DNA of 64,000 nt from Guyanagaster necrorhizus (GCF_019112545.1 NW_025064936.1:62947-126946), one strand, 5' to 3'. Positions 10,849 to 22,993 are shown, numbered from the stretch's first letter. Program-made: numbers and translations. Notes: a model not told the origin generated them from the sequence alone.

Positions 10849-12265
10849 TGATGTGCTTGGTAACAGCTAAGTGACTAAGAGAGGCAAATGAGAAATGAAC
10901 TTTCAAACACCAACACCTAACCACCACTCAATACACAATCACTAAATACAGTTGAGATGGGTTGTTTCAAGTACAATAGAAGCACTCTTGCAGTCTTAAG
11001 TAAAATCAAAGAAACAATCAATAAAGACAGTTATTCAACTCTATCTTGCTTTCAAAGATGCAATACTCATGAGAGTAGTTTATAGCTGGTTTAAATATAA
11101 TTAGGACTTAGAATCAACACCAAATTGCGCTCCAAATCAACTTAGAATATTCCAAAACCAAATGAACTCTGAAACCCAAATACTAAGTCTATCAAGCACT
11201 TAGGCTTGACTAGCTGCACTCTTGGCTGGCTAGCAGTCCTCAAAACCGAAGAACTTGTATTCTGATGCTGAAACCCTTATAGTTTGGAATCCAAATTAAT
11301 CCAAAACCCAAAATACAGTTATTATTCCAATCCAATCCTCTCTAAGTGACAAAGCAACTTAAATAAATCACTAAGTCGAAGCAGAACTCAAAATCCGTTG
11401 TCCCAGGGACTAGCTACAGTGGGCTAGAAGGCCTGAACGCAGGGGTGGGTCGCTTGCTTGCTATTTTCTCCCCATTCCCTTCTTTTATACACCAACAACA
11501 GGTACAGAATCTATAAATAAAGCATTCAAAACAATATTTCTCCTGTTTAAAGCGGAATCACGCCATTATTCCGGAATGGCAGCACTCCTGGACTCCCCTA
11601 GGCTTGCCCAGACCCACCTGGCCACCGCACAGCTTTATTTTAAGCCTACAGTGCCTGTGGGTACCTAACTCCTTTCTGTCTACTCAAAGTTTTAATCCTC
11701 TGAGTTATTCTTAGTAGCTCAATCCATCAGGCCCAATCAGGCCCAGTCAACCAGTCCTATCCACTCTATTCCTCTCAATTCTAAGTCCCTTAGGTCACCT
11801 GATACCTAGGAAATTTGGACTTAGGCATTTGAGTCAAAACTCACAGTGCTAGCCACAGATCATTGGGTCTCTCTTCTTACTGCTCCTGGATGATGCTATC
11901 TTTACTCGATACTCCACAACTGGCTATGGTATTATACCCCTAGCTGTCTTAGAATATACTTGTCTTAGTGGCATGTAGAATTGGCCCCATTTGAGGTACC
12001 ATTTTTAAGTCCAACTTGGACTTAGTATTTTCCAAGGTGTGGTGCTGAACTTTTCTAAGTTCAAACCTGACTTAGGATTTTTATCCTTAGGCTATGTTAT
12101 TTTTACAAAGTCCAATTTGGACTTAGTATTGGTGACTAGCATGACTATCAGCTTGGAGCCTCAGCCATAGTCCTCTACTGGCTAATGATCCTCAGTTACT
12201 AGCATATTCTAGTGTGTTATGCAGAATTTGCAAATTATAGGGCTGGACATATAGCCTGCATATCA
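10849..12265 (+). repeat. LTR-like repeat, copy A (unnamed family)
   Basis: It begins TGATGTGC and ends GCATATCA, and is the inverted counterpart of the repeat at 22,994-24,378. Matching landmarks are GCTAAGTGACTAAGAG near the left end, CACCTAACCACCACTCAATACACAATCAC near 10,910-10,940, and TTTGCAAATTATAGGGCT near the right end. It is 1,417 bp, has no coding frame, and holds several copies of AAGTCCAAnTTGGACTTAG (near 12,010-12,130), itself a small palindrome. Unlike its surroundings it retains CpGs around 11,240-11,640. The flanks do not match (CTGG left, ATGA right), so this copy has lost one flank or is one LTR of a larger element. The right side is directly joined to an integrase fragment. 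Confidence 0.65.
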
Positions 12266-13329
12266 ATGATTGGACTGAATGGCTAGCACTAGCTGCCTTC
12301 CAACACAACAACAGGGTTCACTCAGCAACCAGCAAAACACCTTTCTTTGTCAACTATGGACGAAACCCATCAGTTGTGCAAAGTGAACAGATACACACAA
12401 TAACACTGGCATCATCAGATTTTGCCAAGGAATTGGCAAAAATCCATGAAGAAACAAAGACAGCTCTCAAAAAAGCTGCTTCAACTATGAAGAAACAATA
12501 TGACAAACACCATAGACCAGCACATGAATATTCAGTAAATGACAAGATTTGGCTGGATACAATGAATCTCCACCTCCCATGGCCAAAACAGAAACTGGCA
12601 GACAAACAAACAGGACCATTTAAAATCACAGCAAAAATTGGCAACTCTGCATACAAGTTGCAATTACCAGCAACTTGGAAAATCCATAATATCTTCAATG
12701 AAACATTGTTGACACCATATATTGCACCAGCATTTCTGAATCAAGAATGACCACCTCCACCACTGCCAGAACTCATCAATGACAAGGAACACTATGAGAT
12801 CGATGAAGTTTTAAACCACAAATACTGAAAAGTCAGAGCACAAGATGGAGGCATGAAAACAACCATTGACTATCTAGTCAGCTGGAAGGGCTATAGACCC
12901 AAGTCAAACCAATAGATCAATGAAAAATATATGGATGCAGAAGAAGCAATACATGACTATGAACAGCAAAACAACAGGGTTGACATGGGCAAATATGTTG
13001 ACCTAGATTTCAAAATCAACAAGAGGCATCAACAGAGGACATGTTCAATATTATACCCTGTGGAGTCACAACATCTGCAAAACATGATAATAAATGGGAC
13101 ATACACTGAAGAGCAATGTCTAGAACATTTTCTGACTAGCAAGCCCCAAATAGATGGCAGTTCACAAGATATAATGACAATGGAAAGAAGGAGCTTCCAT
13201 CAATACCTGCAACATCAACAGGATACTCTGATAAATCCCCACTCCAACCAAGTGGAGGTAACCACCAACAGTACAGGTCCAGCAGATAGGCCATCTGCAA
13301 GTGGCCAGGAGGACTTATCTCTAAATTAG
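12266..13329 (+). pseudogene. Gypsy Pol C-terminal relic: integrase end, chromodomain and an extra tail
   Basis: The translation follows the intact copy at 3-1,391 closely: DWTEWLALAAFQHNN, WKIHNIFNETLL and the chromodomain motif YLVSWKGY are all present. It starts in mid-integrase because the LTR-like repeat ends at 12,265. Stops at about 12,750, 12,827 and 12,914 split the frame. After the chromodomain motif AIHDYE the intact copy ends within four residues, whereas this one continues for about 115 residues to 13,329 before rejoining shared sequence (CATTGGGACAATGGTCTTAA). So the family has a variant with a long C-terminal tail. CpG is nearly absent. The product is dead. Confidence 0.85.
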
Positions 13330-13361
13330 CCATTGGGACAATGGTCTTAAGGAGAGGGTAA

Positions 13362-13892
13362 TATTATAATTTTTTCTATTCCCTTTTCCTTTTCCTTGAC
13401 TTATTCAGGATTGACCTCTATTCCTGCTTAGTCAGGGCACCTAGACCTGGCACTTAGGATCATGGGAATGCTTAGTCATCAGCACTGCTCTGATTTTGGT
13501 TGCTGCTGTGAGGTTGCACAATAGCACAATGACAGAGAAGTCTTTCTTATCTTCATGCAGCAGTAACAGCTATAACAGCACAACAGCAGGACAATACCTT
13601 TGTAGGTATCTTAGTAACACTGGACAAAACACTACACAGCACCAGCAAGGACAATTAGGTAGATTTATTCTTAGAACAATAAGGATTTAGTATTTAAGTA
13701 GCATAGCTCTCACTGTAGTAACCCCAGCTTTGAGCTAAAGTTTATTCTCCACCATCTTATCTTGAGTGACTTGTAACCACCTTGATCACACAATGCCAAC
13801 AACACATCAGTGGACTCTGATAGTATAACCTGAAATATGAGATTCTATCAGTTTATCATGTGTTATTGGTCATGTGGAATTTGGGCTTAACA
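13362..13892 (+). repeat. 3' LTR of the plus-strand gypsy relic
   Basis: It begins TATTATAA, where the intact family member has TGTTACGA; these are G-to-A and C-to-T changes. It ends TTGGGCTTAACA. Length is 531 bp. It shares order and motifs with the LTR at 25,918-26,447 (CTTATTCAGGATTGACC, CTGCTTAGTCA, CAGCTTTGAGCTAAAGTTTATTC, TTTATCATGTGTTATTGGTCA). A purine tract (GGAGAGGGTA) precedes it. The right flank is CTGCT; CTGCT also occurs at 10,566-10,570, where relic 2 breaks off, which may be the other half of a target duplication. Confidence 0.85.
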
Positions 13893-14433
13893 CTGCTCAT
13901 GCCTCTGTCCATCATACTCAGCTTCTTCATACTCTTGCTGAGTCTCTGCCTGAGTGTGCTCTGCAAGGTCTTCTCAAGCCTGCTTGAAGCTAGCCTGAGC
14001 TTGCTCTTCTTGCTGCTCTTATTGTCATAGTGGTCTTAGCTGTCTGGTCATTGGAGAGGGTATCTTTCCACTTCTTGAATATCTCCTTGATGTGAGCCAC
14101 TAGGTCTGGCTTCAGGTATAGGGTGCTCCATGGGCTGATAGGATGTTCATTGGGATTCTGTGATGTCATAGAGTGGAAGGTCAGAGGTTGCATTCAGAGT
14201 ATGCAGCATATATTCTGAAATTTCTGGTAGTGTCTAACTGCCTAGGTGGTGATTGATTGGCATCCATGGCACAGCTTTATGATCACCAACAACCCTAACA
14301 ATGTTCCAATGATGGAGGTGAGGAGTTTAAAGAAGTCATGGTCAAAATTTGGGTCTGATGTGTTGATAGAGGACATTCAGTTTCCCCCACACTACAGTGC
14401 ATGAGAAAAGGGAAGTAGAAGCTTTAAGCTAAT
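13893..14433 (-). pseudogene. Gag N-terminal relic and leader of a minus-strand gypsy element
   Basis: On the minus strand the frame at 14,193-13,990 reads as a typical agaricomycete gypsy Gag start (SPWSTLYLKPDLVAHIKEIF, then KDTLSNDQTAKTT). The segment next to the LTR (GAAGCTTTAAGCTAAT before the LTR edge) matches the leader of the large element at 30,570-30,589. Its right end is the 5' LTR and its left end is cut by the plus-strand LTR ending at 13,892. It is probably the 5' piece of relic 2. Confidence 0.7.
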
Positions 14434-14902
14434 TGTTAGACTCAAGCTGCATGTGATCAAAACCATATGATAAACTAGTGTGCCTTCACATTTGAGACTT
14501 CCACTAGAGTTCACTTGTTGTGCTTTATTGATTGAGAGCTTCAAGGTCTTTAGAGAATAGCTTAAGAGTAGAATGAGAGTGAATAAACTTTAGCTTGAAG
14601 CTGGCATTATACCAGTGAGAGCTGTCCTACTTATACATATCATTGTGCTACTATAAATACCTTCTACTTATTATGTTTGTGTAGGTTATTATGCTTGTTG
14701 TCTTTGAGCATCATTGCTGTCTACAATAGTGTCATTGTACATCATCAGGCAATGCTGTTGCATCAAAAGACAATGACTGACTGGGCTTATTGTGATGACC
14801 AAGCCAGTCCCACAGTCTTAAGTGCTGGTTTAGTGCTCTGACTAAGCATGAATAGAGGTTAATCCATGTAAAGAAGAAGAGCAAATGAAAAAAATTGTAA
14901 CA
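14434..14902 (-). repeat. 5' LTR of a minus-strand gypsy relic
   Basis: Bounded by TGTTAGAC on the left and TTGTAACA on the right, 469 bp. It has the same layout as the LTRs at 21,533-21,990 and 30,590-31,041 (GATAAAC near the left end, AATAAACTTTAGCTTGAAGCTG in the middle). The leader-type sequence lies on its left, so it is the 5' LTR of an element running leftwards. Target-site flanks are not both preserved. Confidence 0.75.
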
Positions 14903-16018
14903 ATTTTCCTCACTGCTTCTGAGATCTTAAAGGAAGTTCAATGAGAAAAGAAGTCCATAGAAGAAGTGGTACAATCTGCATACAACAAGAAGGAAGTGGG
15001 ATGGACTCTCAAGAAGAGAGTATACTACTTTCACAACTGACTATACATCTCTACCAGCAAGAAGCTATATAGTGAGATCATCATAGTATGCTATAATTAT
15101 CCAACAGCAGGATATTCAGAAATCATGAAGACACAAGAGCTAGTCACATGTGACAACTAGTGGCCTAATCTGAAACAGTCAGTGAAAGCATATGTCAAAG
15201 GATGTGAAATGTGCCAATCCCTTTAGACAAGTGGAAGGTGATATTGGTGGACATGATAGGCTCTCTTTCTGAGTCCAAGAGGCATGACACTATTTTGATA
15301 GTGGTAGATCAGTTTTCAAAGGAACTCATTCCTATTGCAATGAACATGAACTTGAATGCAGACTATTGGGTGTGCCTATTCTAAGATCACATGTATTCTC
15401 ATCACAGGCTCTCTGATAAGATCATCTCAGATTATGGCCTGCAGTTTATCTCACAGTTCATCAAAGAGTTATATAAGTTGCTTAGAATTATAGGAAACCC
15501 ATTCACTATGCACCACCTCCAGACTGATAGACTAATAGAACAGGTCAACCAGGAGATTAAAAAGTATCTCAGGGTATATATAAAGCACAGATAAGATGAT
15601 TGGGCAGAGTGGCTCTCCTTGGCTGAGTTTGCCTACAACAACTATGAAAACCCAGCAACAGGCTTCAGTCTATTCTTTATGAACACTGAAACACATCTGA
15701 ATACTGAGATGAACCTCTCATGAAGAGAAAGCTGAGTGCATATTAAATAAAGCTGCTGAGTCAATGAAAAAACAGTATGGCAAGGGAAAGGCACCAGTAA
15801 GAGACTATCAACCAGGTGATATGGTTATGCTGGATATAAAGAATTTGAAAACAGACAGGAAGATAAAGGAGTTAGACAACAAGTTTGAAGGACTCTTCAA
15901 GTTCATGAAGAAAGTAGATGATAGGATCTATAAATTGTCTATACCAAAGATATGGAAAATCCTGACAAGAGATGTTCAGAAAGAGAACAGAAGAAAGCAT
16001 ACCAATCTTGATGCCTAG
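14903..16018 (+). pseudogene. Gypsy integrase relic of a second family
   Basis: Plus-strand frames give pieces of an integrase: a zinc-binding stretch near 15,150-15,225 (YVKGCEMCQ), a core piece at 15,391-15,594 (DYGLQFISQFIKELYKLL, then a decayed HPQTDGQ as HLQTDRL, and VNQEIKKYLR), and the C-terminal piece at 15,764-16,018 (MKKQYGKGKAPVRDYQPGD, then YKLSIPKIWKI). The wording differs from the chromoviruses nearby, so it is a different lineage. Frames are separated by stops and shifts, and the first core aspartate region is barely legible. No LTR was identified for it. Confidence 0.7.
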
Positions 16019-17553
16019 AATGAAAAGAGACATCCAATCCACTTTTTATTCACCCTTTTGACAAGCCAATGTTCTGTTCTGCAGACTTGTATATGAGTAT
16101 GGCAATGAATAATCAGAGAAGGATATAGCACTATGATTCTCTATTCTTCTGCCTATATTGATGGCTCACAATAATGTAGATGAGAGTTAGAGAGAGATGC
16201 AACTGCCATTTTGAGAACCAACCTTTGAGTGAGTGCCCAAACAGAGTATATAACATGACTTCCATGAATGTCATTGTGTAATCTCTGATAAGGTATCAGT
16301 CAGCACACCTGTCTGAGTTTGACTCTCAGAGAGTGGACTTTGAGATCCTGATGATGATTCATTCACATTCACTTTTTTTTTCTTCTGCACTGGATCTGCT
16401 CATCAGTTATGACATGTAAATCTTATCACTCTTCCACTGTAGCCCATCCTACTTATGGATTTATATACAAGCCTTCTTATATTATTACAGCTGGCAAAGA
16501 GTAATATTGAAGCAGGCATAGGAGTGAATATGTACGTCAAGTTCAGTTTATTATTCTCTATATGTCTCATTCCCAATTTTTGTCACAGGCTGATGATCTG
16601 ACAGCAAACCAGTGTCCTCAACTCTAATATACAAGCCATATATGCTGAATAGAAGAAACAGAAGGCTAGATCTAAGAAAGATATCAGGAGCTGAGATCTT
16701 GCTGTTTTTGAACTGCTATGACTACATCTTGACTGAGTTCATCAGGCAGTACAATAGTCTATGTATTTGTATCTATAATACTAATTTAAATCTATTAATA
16801 GACTAAGAATCCTATTACAGCAATTACTTGCTCCTACCATCTGTTGGTTTTAAAACACTTTAAGATGATCTATAGGATTACAACTCAGAGTTTTAGAAGT
16901 TGTAATAAGATCTCCCTTAGAGAATTAGGCCAATCATATTGCTTCTCTTACAAATCATTTGTTATAAGTTATCTTTAGTATCTTGCATGAAGATACACTC
17001 TTGCTACTAGCCAGATTCAGTTTCTTGTCACAATAAGAACATCTAACACTATGTCTCTATCTGGCAGTTATGAATATATCAATGCCAGTCTAAAACATTC
17101 ACTACTATCTCATAATCAGATTGCTAAATGCTGTTTGATATCAGAAATTACATCCATCTCACTATTCACCATAGTATTTAAGGTGATCTTGATATGACAA
17201 TCATTGTTGCAATGCAACAGATTTTTTTCTGTGTTACTGCATGCTATATAATGAGAGACATGAAATGTGTTATATCTACAGATTACTCCCTCACTTATCT
17301 TTCACATTTCACTCAAACTTCCTTGATGTCTAATCAGACCAATATCAATGAAGCTTTTATGTACCAACTTCTTGATAATAAACTGAATTCAACAATACTC
17401 TTCTCTCTACTAAATAGTATATATATTCATTTATTCAGATATATGAGTTTAATCAGAGCTCTATATAGGCCTATATACTGGAATGGTTGCTATCACATTA
17501 TGGAATACCTGTAAGAAGAATATATCCAAATCTACTATACTTCACAAGCTGAA
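16019..17553. other. CpG-poor stretch without a confident gene
   Basis: AT-rich sequence lying upstream of the membrane-protein pseudogene. A plus-strand piece at 16,640-16,740 (ILLFLNCYDYILT) is faintly like the N-terminal domain of agaricomycete DUF6533 membrane proteins, but it is too short to call. Earlier exons of the pseudogene at 17,554 may also be hidden here. Confidence 0.4.
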
Positions 17554-18590
17554 GTGAATGGCACAGTTATGAATAAGTCTCAGCACATCAGACAAATTGG
17601 CATCACTATTGTTATAATCCTCCTCTATATTTTTACTATCATCAGCTTTGCCTTCATCTGGTCATTCATCCATTCTATCTTCATAGACAATGGACAAAGC
17701 TTTTGGACAGCATATATGTTTTCTCAGAAATCTACAGCAATAGCAATAATTACTACAGACACAACAGATATTATCTGTACTATTCTAGCAGATTCTACTA
17801 TGGTATGTATGACAATAAGTATTTTTAATACAGCTTACTATTATTCCAATATAGATTTGGCACTGTTGCATAGTCTGAGGTCAGTGCTGGCTGGTCATTC
17901 TGCCTCCTATACTTTTTCTTCTTTCTGCAACTGGTAAGATGTCTCAGGTCTTTTAGAATTGGCTAATTTATGCAACAATTTGTGCAGCATTCAAAATCAT
18001 TTTTACATATCAAGATTATATAGAGACCAACTATGAAGAATACATTATTAGTGATGTATTGTATTCATCTTTTATTCTTGCAACAACCTTGTGGTGCACA
18101 GTGCTCATCATCTATCATATCATCATTGTTGTATAAGCAGGAAGTCAAGCAAATGGAATCAGAGCTTACCATCACTTCATTGAAGTATTTGTGGAATCAT
18201 CAGCTCTTTATTCTATATGCTTGATTCTATACATAGCTTTTTCCTCTCATAATTCTGTTAAAGATGGATACTTTGACTATTTAGCAGCAGTTGCAAGAGT
18301 ATGCTTATAATCTTTTCTAATCTTCATATCTGACAAACATCATATAGGAAATTGCTCTAACACTCCTTGTTGGGTATGTTGTAGCAGATCATGCTCACCC
18401 AAATGACTCTTGGCAGGGAAGTGTGATTTCAGGCTCACTTCACTTTGGAACACATTCTGGAAGTCAGACTTCTCAGCAAGATTCTATGATCAGCATTGAT
18501 CTTGAATCTCAGCAGGAGATAGATGATGAGTATGGCCATCAGAATCCAGCATCTTCTGAGGAAGATAATATCTTTGATAGTGGCATCTAA
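17554..18590 (+). pseudogene. Decayed host gene for a multi-pass membrane protein
   Basis: With introns removed, this reads as a basidiomycete multi-pass membrane protein of unknown function. Exon pieces run FTIISFAFIWSFIHSIFIDN, then FWTAYMFSQKSTAIAI, ILADSTM, a segment with FKIIFTYQDYIETNYEEYI, SSFILATTLWCTVLIIYHI, YHHFIEVFVESSALYSICLI and a soluble tail rich in S, Q and E ending at TAA (18,588-18,590). Three introns keep GT-AG ends: 17,801-17,852, 17,934-17,988 and one ending at about 18,351. The reading frame has TGA and TAA stops where the sense suggests W and Q codons (G-to-A and C-to-T changes). At least two predicted arginines read C or Y. No transposon sequence is visible in it, so it is a host gene trapped in the transposon block. 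The 5' end is uncertain. Confidence 0.65.
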
Positions 18591-19563
18591 GAGGATAACT
18601 TGGAGGTGGCTCAGCAGAAAAGAGATATCATATACTCCTATCACACTCTGGCAAAATCTCAAACAGATATTAGCATCAGCTCAGAAGGTGTCACTCAAAA
18701 GCATAATTCTGAATTAGAGAAGCAGAGAGAGATGAAGTATATGACTATTGTATGTTGAAGGGCTCCAGAGAAGATATTGGTATTGAGAGTGTCATCCCCA
18801 AGGCCTAGATGGTCAACAGACACTATCAATTATCTGCTTCAAGTAATAGACCACATTCCATTCTTCTATTTTAATATTTATCAGGTATTGATTAATCTTC
18901 ATTCTTCTACATATAATATATCCACTTTCCTTATAAACATTCATTGTTGTAAGAGAGATATGTCTGCAGGCATACTTGAGAGGGAAGAGAAGTAACTTTT
19001 CAGCTTTTAGATAGAGATTCTCTGATGCTGGTCCTTCATTTAAATTATATACAAATGAGGTGCAAAACTAAGTGACAAGTAGATCAGACAAGTATTCATC
19101 TATATATACAACTTATATAAACATCAACCTATGAATGAACACCTTTTACATGCTAGAGCAAAGTATATACAGAGACCTAAGATATGGCTCATACAAGATC
19201 CATGTTCAAGTAAGACTGCTCACAGCATGTGACTTTTACCAACTATAGATACCAAGAGAATGTCATGACTACATCTACAAGGTTTATATTAGTAGAAGAA
19301 ATGAGAGAAGTGCTGCACTGCATTATGTTGTTATAATATAAAAAAGCCAGCCAAAGAGTATGTGAGAAAAAAGATGGAAAATATATTAAACAAGACTGAG
19401 ACTCTATAGCAACCATCAGAACCAATGAGAAAGAGTAGAAATATTATGTGCTAACTTTTCAAAAGAAAGATGATATGCACCATGTGCAATAGATATAATC
19501 TGTGCAGTCAAGAGTTAACTAAGAAAAGGCAGAGGTTGAGATAAAAAGAAGAATACATATAAA
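18591..19563. other. Intergenic, between two convergent pseudogenes
   Basis: CpG-poor sequence between the 3' ends of the membrane-protein and GH7 pseudogenes. I see no gene, repeat or LTR edge in it. Confidence 0.5.
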
Positions 19564-20973
19564 TTTATGTGAATGTTGAACTGATGAGTCTGAACTTGAT
19601 GTTAGAGTAAATAGCAGATATATTAGACTCAGCCTCAACTGTAGCAGCAATGATGAAGGTTGTAGTGCAGGATCTATGAGAGATATCAGATTGACAGAGA
19701 TCATCATTGATAGGATAGTCACTGTTGAGCCATAATATGTTGATTGCATAGTCATCTCAGATACTCAGGATCAACACTATCTCAGCCTCAAAAGCATCAT
19801 CCATCTCTGTGAATCCACCTCTGGTCTTGAAAGAGTTGGTGTCACCAAAGAGTATCTTCTAGGCATTACAGAAATCATCAGTGATAGAGTTGTATATGGT
19901 GATATTAGAGAAGCCTACTGTAAGTTCTGAATAACCTGGCTGTTCTGGATATAGATCCTATGGATTTTGACAAGGTCATCAGTGGTGGTGTTGTTGAATG
20001 TGAGAAACTAAGTGATAATGCTGAACTTGGAGGTGGTGTTGACAGTCATGCTGAGGCCATAGAAGGTCTCATTGCTCATATATCACAAGTTGAAGTTGTA
20101 GCTATCCTTGTTACAGACTCTATCATCTCTCATCACCTTCACTGCAGACTGTGCCTGAGCAGACATGTGACATGAAAGCAGTGGATAGTGAGTTGGCTTT
20201 TCAAATATCCATCTCATTTCAGCATATAGCATAAAAGCCCATATTAAAATTAGTGAATATGCCAGTCCAGTTAAGCATATTTGCCTGTCAGAATATTTAG
20301 AACCCTTTAAAAAGTGAAAAATAAGACATACATCTGTCCATCAATAAAGTTCAGGCCTTGGGGACACTGAATGTCACAGTAGCCTGTAACATATGTGACA
20401 TCAGTAGTGTTGGTAGAGAACCTCACTTTACCACTGTCAGCATCTATCTACACAAAATACAAAGCTCTGTTCAATCTGCAAGGCAAGTTAGATACATCAA
20501 TGTCAAAGATGAACTCTTGGTTCTTCATGTTGAACAAGAGGTACATGTTCTCATTGTCAAGCAAGTAAATACAACTGCCAATATTGGTGTTGGCTCTATG
20601 AGTGATAAAGTTCAAAGTGAGAGTGTTACTGCTAGTCAAGATACTATAAGTGCTAGAGTAGTCTGTGCTGTCCAAAGCACAGTTGGCAGTACAGATATCA
20701 ACATCAGGACAGAGAGAGACATCCCACTGGTTGCAATGTAGCAGTTATTGTAGCTGATGATGTGTTAGAAATATACCAATAGGGTGGGCTTGAGTGCACA
20801 TATGAAGACTGGCACAGTGCATGAGCCTCAACAAGGATATTAGCAATATTACTCTTGAGTTGAAGCCTAAGAAGTGAGAATGACAGAATAGAGTCTGTTA
20901 GAGAGAGGAGATGGAGAAGTTGTTCTTTGGAGTGGAATCTATTAGACAGGAGAGAGAACTTAGAAGTGAGCAT
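19564..20973 (-). pseudogene. Decayed GH7 cellobiohydrolase (cellulase) gene
   Basis: GH7 enzymes are secreted cellulases that cut cellobiose from crystalline cellulose ends. The minus-strand translation shows their landmarks in order: [93 protein letters not shown], the catalytic stretch read here as NEMDIWKAN, SKFSIIT, DDFCNA, ILFGDTNSF, then DDYAINILWLNSDYP and the family end YSNIKFRLISSTF. An intron with GTATGT...GACAG ends lies near 20,250-20,320. In GH7 the catalytic motif is E-x-D-x-x-E; the last acid is lysine here, a G-to-A change. Many TAG/TGA stops and frame shifts break it. No carbohydrate-binding module follows the catalytic domain. CpG is nearly absent. The start at about 20,973 is tentative. 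Confidence 0.85.
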
Positions 20974-21527
20974 GAAGAATATTGGCTGTCTAAGTTGATA
21001 TTTGAATTGAGTGTCTATAATGATTATACAGAGCTTATATACTGGTAACTAATTTTGAGTTGGTATTTGATGGGTTCTGTCACTAATTAATACTATCAAG
21101 TTGGAGACAGTGATATGAAATGTAGATATGAATATTAGAAGGCAATTCAAATGGAATGCTATAGAATTGAGAGAAGCAGAGTCTGATGAAAGCCAGTACT
21201 GACTTTGTAGGTTGTTGGTGAAAGTTGAAGTTGGTGTAAAGCAGAGACTATCAGCATGCACATAAACATATCCCCCCCTTAGTGTTCTTGCCCTCAAGAG
21301 CACAGATTCTGATGCCTGATGGAGAAACACATGGAAAAAAAATGCTTAGTGGCCATGAGAATCCTGCAACTTGAACTGCTACCACCATCATTTCTGCTAA
21401 CTGGGTTGATCTCCCTTTGATGCTTTTTTTGAAATAGCCACAATTGCTTCATACTACCTATCTGCAACTCCCAAGCTCTTCAAGAGGATACCAACACTGG
21501 GCAGCATAAAAGAGGAGAAGAAAGTGT
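20974..21527. other. Former promoter region of the GH7 pseudogene
   Basis: Sequence upstream (minus strand) of the dead cellulase. Apart from a TATA-like motif at 21,034-21,041 and a C run near 21,273-21,279 I see no feature. It ends at the target duplication of the large gypsy element. Confidence 0.4.
21034..21041 (-). promoter_or_regulatory. TATA-like box of the GH7 pseudogene
   Basis: On the minus strand TATATAAG lies about 60 bp upstream of the tentative GH7 start codon at 20,973, a usual place for a fungal TATA box. It presumably no longer acts. Confidence 0.4.
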
Positions 21528-21532
21528 TTCAC

Positions 21533-21990
21533 TGTTAAACCCACTTGACACCTGATTAGAACATATGATAAATTGATGCTGTATTGAGTTCATACAGTCA
21601 CATCAGAGTTTACTATATGCATTCAAGTGTGTGCAAACAGAGCATTCACAGGGCAAGCTCAAGAAGGATAAGCAGTATACATAAACTTAAGCTTAAAGCT
21701 AAGTATCTACAGTGAGAGCTACACTACTTATATACAGTTTGTTCTGTAACAATAATAATCCTACTAATTGTTTGTATCTGTGTTATAGACCTTGTCACCT
21801 CTGGTCATTGGAGATAGAACAATGAGATATTGTCTGTTGATGAGACACTTATTGTCATCTGAAAGACAATGGCATGGATTACCTATTGTGGTTGCATAAT
21901 CCTTTCATGGTTGTCTGTAAACACCCAAGATTAGATAGATGCTCTGATAAGATAAAATAAAAGATAAGAAAATAAAGAAAAATTGTAACA
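21533..21990 (-). repeat. 3' LTR of the large gypsy element
   Basis: Edges TGTTAAAC and ATTGTAACA; 458 bp. It aligns over its length with 30,590-31,041 (for example CATACAGTCA, TCAAGTGTGTGCAAACAG, GCAAGCTCAAGAAGG, CTACTTATATACAGT in both). Differences between the two LTRs are mostly transitions. Confidence 0.9.
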
Positions 21991-22993
21991 TTATCCTCCT
22001 CTTAAGACCATCATTCTGATAGATCATTCTAGGGAGAGTTGATAGTCCTGGATTGCATCATCAGTGTTCATATGGTGTCCATTGACCCACTGATTCAATT
22101 CTAGACTATATCCTTTCCAGCTAATAAGACAGTTGACAGTCATACATGATCCACCACCTTATGCTTAAACTTTGCATATCTTGTGATAAAGGATTTGGTC
22201 AATCTCATAATGTTCATCATCATCAATTAAGGTGGAGTCAGATGGAGATGGTCTTTTCTAATTAGAACAGGCAGGCATGATGTAAGAGGTGAAGAGGAAT
22301 TCATTAAAAACCAGATGTACATGCTAGATGCTTGAGATTTAGAGGTGATACATGAAGGCATCTACTTTGGCAAGGATTGAAAAGGGGCTGGTCTGTTTGT
22401 CAGCCAGCTTTCATTTAGGATGTGGGAGATGAAGGTTTGAGGTGTCTAACCACACCTTGTTGTTAATTGAATATTCCTGTGCTGAGCATTGGTGCTTGTC
22501 ATATTGGACTTTCATAGTGGCAGTGGCTTTTTTGAGAGTGGTATGTGTTTCAGAGTGGATAGAGGACATAAGCATCATGAATTTAGAGAATGCTGGAGTT
22601 GAGATATAATATCATTCAGATATAGTGGTGTGGAGGTGTCAGCCATAGTTAATGAAGAAGGGTGTTTTACCTGTCACAGAGTGTACTCAGTTATTATGTT
22701 AGAAGGCTGCTAGTGCAAGCCACTCTATCCAGTCATTCTGCCTATAACTAATAAACATCCTCAAGTACTTTTTGATCTCCTGATTGACTTCTTCCATCTG
22801 ACTGTCTGTCTGAGGATGATATGCTGTGAAGGCATTGCTTTGAATGTTTAGAAGTCAATATAGGTTGTCTAGAAATTTGGATATGAATTGTGGTCCTTGA
22901 TCAGAGATTATGACTTGGGGCATTCCATGCTTTGTGTAGACTTTGTCACACAAGATCTTGACCCACCCTTCTAAGGTTAGCTTTACAGAGCAT

